Positions 22,698 through 25,668 of a stretch of 25,668 nt of DNA are shown here, piece by piece; within the stretch, counting starts at the first letter, position 1; every line of letters starts with the position of its first letter. The stretch covers positions 1 to 25,668 of the forward strand of contig JAPHRL010000143.1 in the NCBI GenBank assembly GCA_026195755.1, in the 5' to 3' direction. Below the pieces are notes generated by a model. The model saw only the letters and a program-made list of their open reading frames with translations, did no database searches and was not told the origin of the DNA. The stretch comes from Kangiella sp. Lineage in GTDB: Bacteria > Pseudomonadota > Gammaproteobacteria > Enterobacterales > Kangiellaceae. The position numbers were made by a program, and so were the translations under genes.

Positions 22698-22785
22698 GTA
22701 GGTTGGTGATGAGCAGAGCGAATCCCAACATATTATATATTTGCGCGATTGATCTTGGGATTCGCTCCGCTCATCACCAACCTAC
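22698..22785. repeat. Inverted pair of REP-like elements (BIME-like)
   Basis: A 31-bp element (22698-22728, starting GTAGGTTGGTGATGAGC) recurs in inverse orientation at 22755-22785 with one mismatch, 26 bp apart. Both contain the GAGC-n-AGCGAATC core of the element at 22144-22180. The pair could fold as a long stem and sits between convergent genes, a usual place for REP/BIME repeats. No RAYT transposase gene is in the window. Confidence 0.8.
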
Positions 22786-22804
22786 CAAGTAGAAACGAAA
22801 AAGG

Positions 22805-23485
22805 TTAACACCACACCTTATGCCCATGCTGCTTAAGCCACTGCTCTGACTCTCGATAATCCGGGCAATGCTTTTGTACCAAAGCCCAAAAGTCTTTGGA
22901 GTGATTCATGTATTTGAGATGGCATAGCTCGTGGATGATTAAGTACTCTTGCACGGAGATTGGAGCCATCATTAAAAGCGGATTAAATTGTAAAACACCT
23001 TTGGCGGTACAGTGCCCCCATTTGGTTTTGGTCTTACGGAATCGAACGTCTTGGACTTTGTCATCCAAACCCATGGTTGAAGCGATTTGCCAGACTCTAG
23101 GTTCGAAGCTTTCTTTAGCTTGCTGCAGCAACCATTGCTGGAGTTGCTTTTTGAGATAACCTTCTTCAAGTTGGCGAGCCTGAATGAACAAGCTGTCTTG
23201 CTCTAAACGAACCTGGTTTTTGCCCTGTGATAGCTTTAACAGATAAGGCTTTCCGCAATATAAAACTGCTTCACCTTCTTCCAGCTTTAAGCGCTCGCTG
23301 TTCTTTTGCTGTTGGAGTTTAAGCTTTTTTAGAATCCAGGGCTTTTTGAGTTCAACAAATTCATCAATCCAGTTTTGTGGTGCTTTTAAGGGCGCACGCA
23401 CTTCGACACCTTCGTCACGAATGTAAATGACCAGGGTTTTACGTTTGCTACGCGTGATGGTTAGCTTAAAGGCTTGGTGCTGCAT
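22805..23485 (-). CDS. YgjP/SprT-like M48-family zinc metalloprotease
   Basis: 226 aa, cytosolic. The zinc motif HELCH (185-189) sits in IIHELCHLKYMNHSKDFW, with a further histidine at H195 as probable third ligand. Upstream RKTKTKWGHCTAKGVLQFNPLLMMAP (150-175, key residues WGHC and FNP) is the YgjP/DUF45 signature. The N-terminal half (residues 1-130) is basic and rich in Lys and Gln. E. coli YgjP is a homologue of unclear role; protease activity is family-based inference. It is convergent with the orphan gene and separated from it by the REP pair. Confidence 0.85.
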   Translation of the reverse strand: MQHQAFKLTITRSKRKTLVIYIRDEGVEVRAPLKAPQNWIDEFVELKKPWILKKLKLQQQKNSERLKLEEGEAVLYCGKPYLLKLSQGKNQVRLEQDSLFIQARQLEEGYLKKQLQQWLLQQAKESFEPRVWQIASTMGLDDKVQDVRFRKTKTKWGHCTAKGVLQFNPLLMMAPISVQEYLIIHELCHLKYMNHSKDFWALVQKHCPDYRESEQWLKQHGHKVWC

Positions 23486-23509
23486 TGATAATGGTTTATG
23501 ACCTATGGC

Positions 23510-23803
23510 TTATAGTTTTATATTACTTTTCGGCGGAATTTCATTAACTATTAACTTACCCGATGCCAATAGTTTTTTCTGTTCTCTGGTCAGCCGCTTA
23601 ACTTTAATCTCTGCTTTAAGCGCTTCCGATTTACTTTCAAACTCAGTGTGGTAAATCATGGTCAACGGCTGTCGGCCACGCAAATACTTGGCGCATTTCG
23701 GGCCATTGGATTGATGTTCTTCAAAGCGACGATGTAGATCATTAGTGATACCTGTGTATAAGGTGTCATCACCGCAACGTAAAATATACAAATGCCAGTT
23801 CAT
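23510..23803 (-). CDS. GIY-YIG nuclease family protein (YhbQ/UPF0213)
   Basis: 97 aa single GIY-YIG domain: WHLYILRCGDDTLYTGITNDLHRRFEEH (3-30), with LYILRC for GIY, LYTGIT for YIG and the conserved R24-R25; followed by G-AKYLRGRQPLTMIY and E-KSEALKAEIKVKRLTREQK (key residue E65 region). These small proteins are related to E. coli YhbQ; nuclease activity is reported for relatives but the physiological role is unclear. It stands 31 bp after the NlpC/P60 lipoprotein gene on the same strand. Confidence 0.9.
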   Translation of the reverse strand: MNWHLYILRCGDDTLYTGITNDLHRRFEEHQSNGPKCAKYLRGRQPLTMIYHTEFESKSEALKAEIKVKRLTREQKKLLASGKLIVNEIPPKSNIKL

Positions 23804-23834
23804 TAGATTGATTTACTCATTATTTATTCTTTAC

Positions 23835-24344
23835 TTACTCTTTATACAGGCGACCAGCGCGAATCAGACGTGGTTTAAAATAAGGATTATCCATAGTGGT
23901 AATTGAAACGGTTTTTCCGCTGGAAGGAGCGTGAACGAACTGCTTATTGCCGATATAAATGCCCACATGCGATGGTTTGCCATTGATACGGTAAAACAGT
24001 AAGTCACCAGGCTCCAGTTCATCCAAGGTTACCGTTTTTGCAGCTTGTAACTGATCCCTCGAAGTTCGTGGCACATAATCACCGACCTGGGTATGGGTAA
24101 AATAGACCAGTCCGCTGCAATCAAAGCCCTGTTGAGGCGTGGAACCACCATAACGATAGCGTTTGCCCAGCATCGATTGAGCCATTCTGGCAATATTCTC
24201 ACCTTTGGTGGAGCCTTGCTCATCAGTTTTTACTTCACTGGACTGTCGTGTATCTTTAGCCACTCGCTCAGGCGAACTGGAACAAGCCCCAAGCCACAGG
24301 CCCGAGACAGTAATCAGAATTAATAGTAAGAATCTTTTATGCAT
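23835..24344 (-). CDS. NlpC/P60 family lipoprotein endopeptidase
   Basis: 169 aa. Lipoprotein signal with LGAC (C21 lipidated), a short linker, then one NlpC/P60 domain from about residue 48. The catalytic triad is visible: C76 in GFDCSGLV, H126 in PSHVGIYIG and H138 in FVHAPSSG, with the start motif MLGKRYRYGGSTP. Family members cut D,L- or meso-diaminopimelate cross-bonds in peptidoglycan; the size and layout resemble MepS (Spr), a cell-wall growth hydrolase. Anchored to the envelope. The 89-bp gap upstream (24345-24433) has no gene and no clear terminator. Confidence 0.92.
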   Translation of the reverse strand: MHKRFLLLILITVSGLWLGACSSSPERVAKDTRQSSEVKTDEQGSTKGENIARMAQSMLGKRYRYGGSTPQQGFDCSGLVYFTHTQVGDYVPRTSRDQLQAAKTVTLDELEPGDLLFYRINGKPSHVGIYIGNKQFVHAPSSGKTVSITTMDNPYFKPRLIRAGRLYKE

Positions 24345-24433
24345 TGCTCTACCCTAGCAGATGAAATCTGAACTTACCCTAAACCAGCGCACATTCATTC
24401 TATACCCTTGCTAGCCCTTAGATATAACCGGAA

Positions 24434-25429
24434 TCACAAGTTTGGCAACTCTAATGTTGGTTCTTGCAGCTCTGCAAATTGACTGCGTAAATCCAGAATC
24501 TGTTCTTCCCAGTAGCGAATCGAATCAAACCAGGGAAAAGCCTGTTGAAATGCAGGATCGCTCCAGCGCTTTGCCAGCCACGCACTATGATAAAACATGC
24601 GTAGGGTTCTTAATGGCTCGATTAATTTTAGCTGCTTTGCTGGAAACTTTTGGAACTCTTCATAGCCCTCGATTATTTCTGCTATCTGCGACAGCTTTTG
24701 TGGTCGCTCGCCGGACAATAACATCCATAAATCCTGCACCGCTGGCGCCATCCTCGAATCATCAAAATCCACAAAATGCGGATTGTCATCACGCCATAAA
24801 ATATTACCAATATGGCAATCGCCATGAGTCCGAATATAGTCAAGCTCCCCAACTTCCAGCCACTGTCGGTTAACTTCTTTCAGTATATCTTCAGCTAAAG
24901 TTCGATATGGCAGATGATATTCACGTGGCACCGCATGCTCCATCAAATATTCAAAGCTTTGCTGGCCAAAAGTTTCTACAGTTAAGCTTGGACGAAACTG
25001 ATAAGGCTTGATCTCACCCAAAGCGTGAATGCGCCCTATAAATCGGCCCAAAGTAAACAAGCTATCCAGATCATCCAGCTCTGGTGCATGGCCGCCTTTG
25101 CGCGGATACAGAGCATAATAGAAGCCTTCATACTCAAATAGAGTTTTGCTGTGCAGTGACAATGGCGCAACGACCGGTAACTCAGATTCTGCAAGCTCAG
25201 TGGTAAACTCATGCTCTTCTAGAATTTGTTCTTGCGTCCATCTTTCTGGACGATAAAACTTAGCAATGATCGGCTGCTGCTCTTCAATACCGATTTGATA
25301 GACTCGATTTTCATAGCTGTTCAAAGTTAATATTCGACCATCGCTGTAAAACCCCAGGGCTTCAATCGCATCGAGAATGAAATCTGGGGTCAGCTTATTA
25401 AAAGGATGGGCTTGCGACTGCTCGCTCAT
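24434..25429 (-). CDS. srkA: Stress response serine/threonine kinase SrkA (YihE)
   Basis: 331 aa, the usual SrkA length. This aminoglycoside-phosphotransferase-fold kinase counters stress-induced death, including MazE/MazF toxicity in E. coli. Motifs: IAKFYRPERW (55-64, ATP-site lysine K57), RTHGDCHIGNILW (200-212, catalytic D204), and the metal-binding HFVDFDDSRMAPAVQDLWML (218-237, DFDD). The N-terminus LTPDFILDAIEALGFYSDGRILTLNSYENRVYQIG is typical. It begins 6 bp after the stop of the DUF502 gene, suggesting co-transcription, though its ribosome site is weak. Confidence 0.95.
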   Translation of the reverse strand: MSEQSQAHPFNKLTPDFILDAIEALGFYSDGRILTLNSYENRVYQIGIEEQQPIIAKFYRPERWTQEQILEEHEFTTELAESELPVVAPLSLHSKTLFEYEGFYYALYPRKGGHAPELDDLDSLFTLGRFIGRIHALGEIKPYQFRPSLTVETFGQQSFEYLMEHAVPREYHLPYRTLAEDILKEVNRQWLEVGELDYIRTHGDCHIGNILWRDDNPHFVDFDDSRMAPAVQDLWMLLSGERPQKLSQIAEIIEGYEEFQKFPAKQLKLIEPLRTLRMFYHSAWLAKRWSDPAFQQAFPWFDSIRYWEEQILDLRSQFAELQEPTLELPNL

Positions 25430-25435
25430 AAAAAA

Positions 25436-25668
25436 TTAGCCTTCATCATCGTCGCCCTTATCTTTCTTCGAGTCTTTCTTAGACTCTTTCTTGACTTCAT
25501 CTGGCGTGACGACAGATTTATCCGTTCCCATTGATGCAGTTAGCACTTTCTTCATGGCATCGCTGGGTGACATATCCAACTCTTTACACTTTGACTTCGG
25601 CATAAAAAATGTGAAACCACCAATCTGATAACTCATGGGTATATAAACAGCAACCAATTCATCGCGCG
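25436..25668 (-). CDS. DUF502 family membrane protein (C-terminal part)
   Basis: The frame is open to the window edge; 76 residues are visible, starting RDELVAVYIPMSYQIGGFTFFMPKSKCKELDMSPSDAMKKVLTASMG. This matches the end of DUF502 proteins (V-VYIPT-P-SG-L--VP-----LDMSVEDA-K---S-G), which have two N-terminal transmembrane helices (outside this window) and unknown function. The tail (about 48-76) is a charged, Lys/Asp-rich low-complexity run ending GDDDEG. No start codon is visible. Confidence 0.7.
   Translation of the reverse strand, partial: RDELVAVYIPMSYQIGGFTFFMPKSKCKELDMSPSDAMKKVLTASMGTDKSVVTPDEVKKESKKDSKKDKGDDDEG

Noticed and set aside
22698..22785. CRISPR repeat pair
   Set aside because: The copies are inverted, not direct, and there is no regular spacer array.

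Overview
The window looks like chromosome of a free-living, probably marine, gammaproteobacterium of moderate GC. The genes pointing there are tusDCBE, srkA, arfB, mlaC, an E. coli-type bifunctional pheA, an AroF-type DAHP synthase and a GlyGly-CTERM surface protein. The mix would suit a Kangiella-like lineage, but that genus guess is inference from gene content. I see no rRNA, tRNA, insertion sequence, integrase or CRISPR array. Almost all of it is ordinary, densely packed chromosome with well-formed intrinsic terminators.

Left part (1-6070): a minus-strand operon encodes a CitE-family lyase (373 aa), an AMP-forming acyl-CoA synthetase, a second CitE-family lyase (301 aa), a double-hotdog mesaconyl-CoA hydratase and the first ten codons of a further gene cut by the window edge. 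A third, different CitE-family lyase is transcribed divergently across a promoter region with an ATTCAAA inverted repeat. Together they look like a pathway that activates a C4/C5 (di)carboxylic acid to its CoA ester, hydrates it and splits it to an acyl-CoA plus a 2-oxo acid. The substrate is not known from sequence.

6071-12532: a minus-strand DUF5916/CBM9-like outer-membrane protein, a minus-strand GlyGly-CTERM protein with two tandem Asp-rich beta domains, then on the plus strand a ferredoxin-NADP reductase and an M49-like zinc-peptidase lipoprotein.

12533-17580: tusDCBE (sulfur relay for tRNA 2-thiolation), a solitary mlaC-like gene, a Prx5-type peroxiredoxin (minus), a periplasmic gamma-glutamyltransferase of the YwrD type (plus) and a one-domain PspC protein (minus).

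17581-20526: a gene-free stretch of about 550 bases rich in perfect hairpins, then a Phe/Tyr-rich leader peptide (18111-18194) with an attenuator terminator, followed by pheA and an AroF-type DAHP synthase with ATGA overlap. This attenuated pheA-aroF operon is the clearest regulatory find in the window.

20523-25668: minus-strand housekeeping genes arfB, trhO, a YgjP-type metalloprotease, a GIY-YIG protein, an NlpC/P60 lipoprotein, srkA and the end of a DUF502 gene. They are interrupted at 22140-22790 by a small AT-rich plus-strand orphan gene set between REP-like palindromes and a 12-bp direct repeat.
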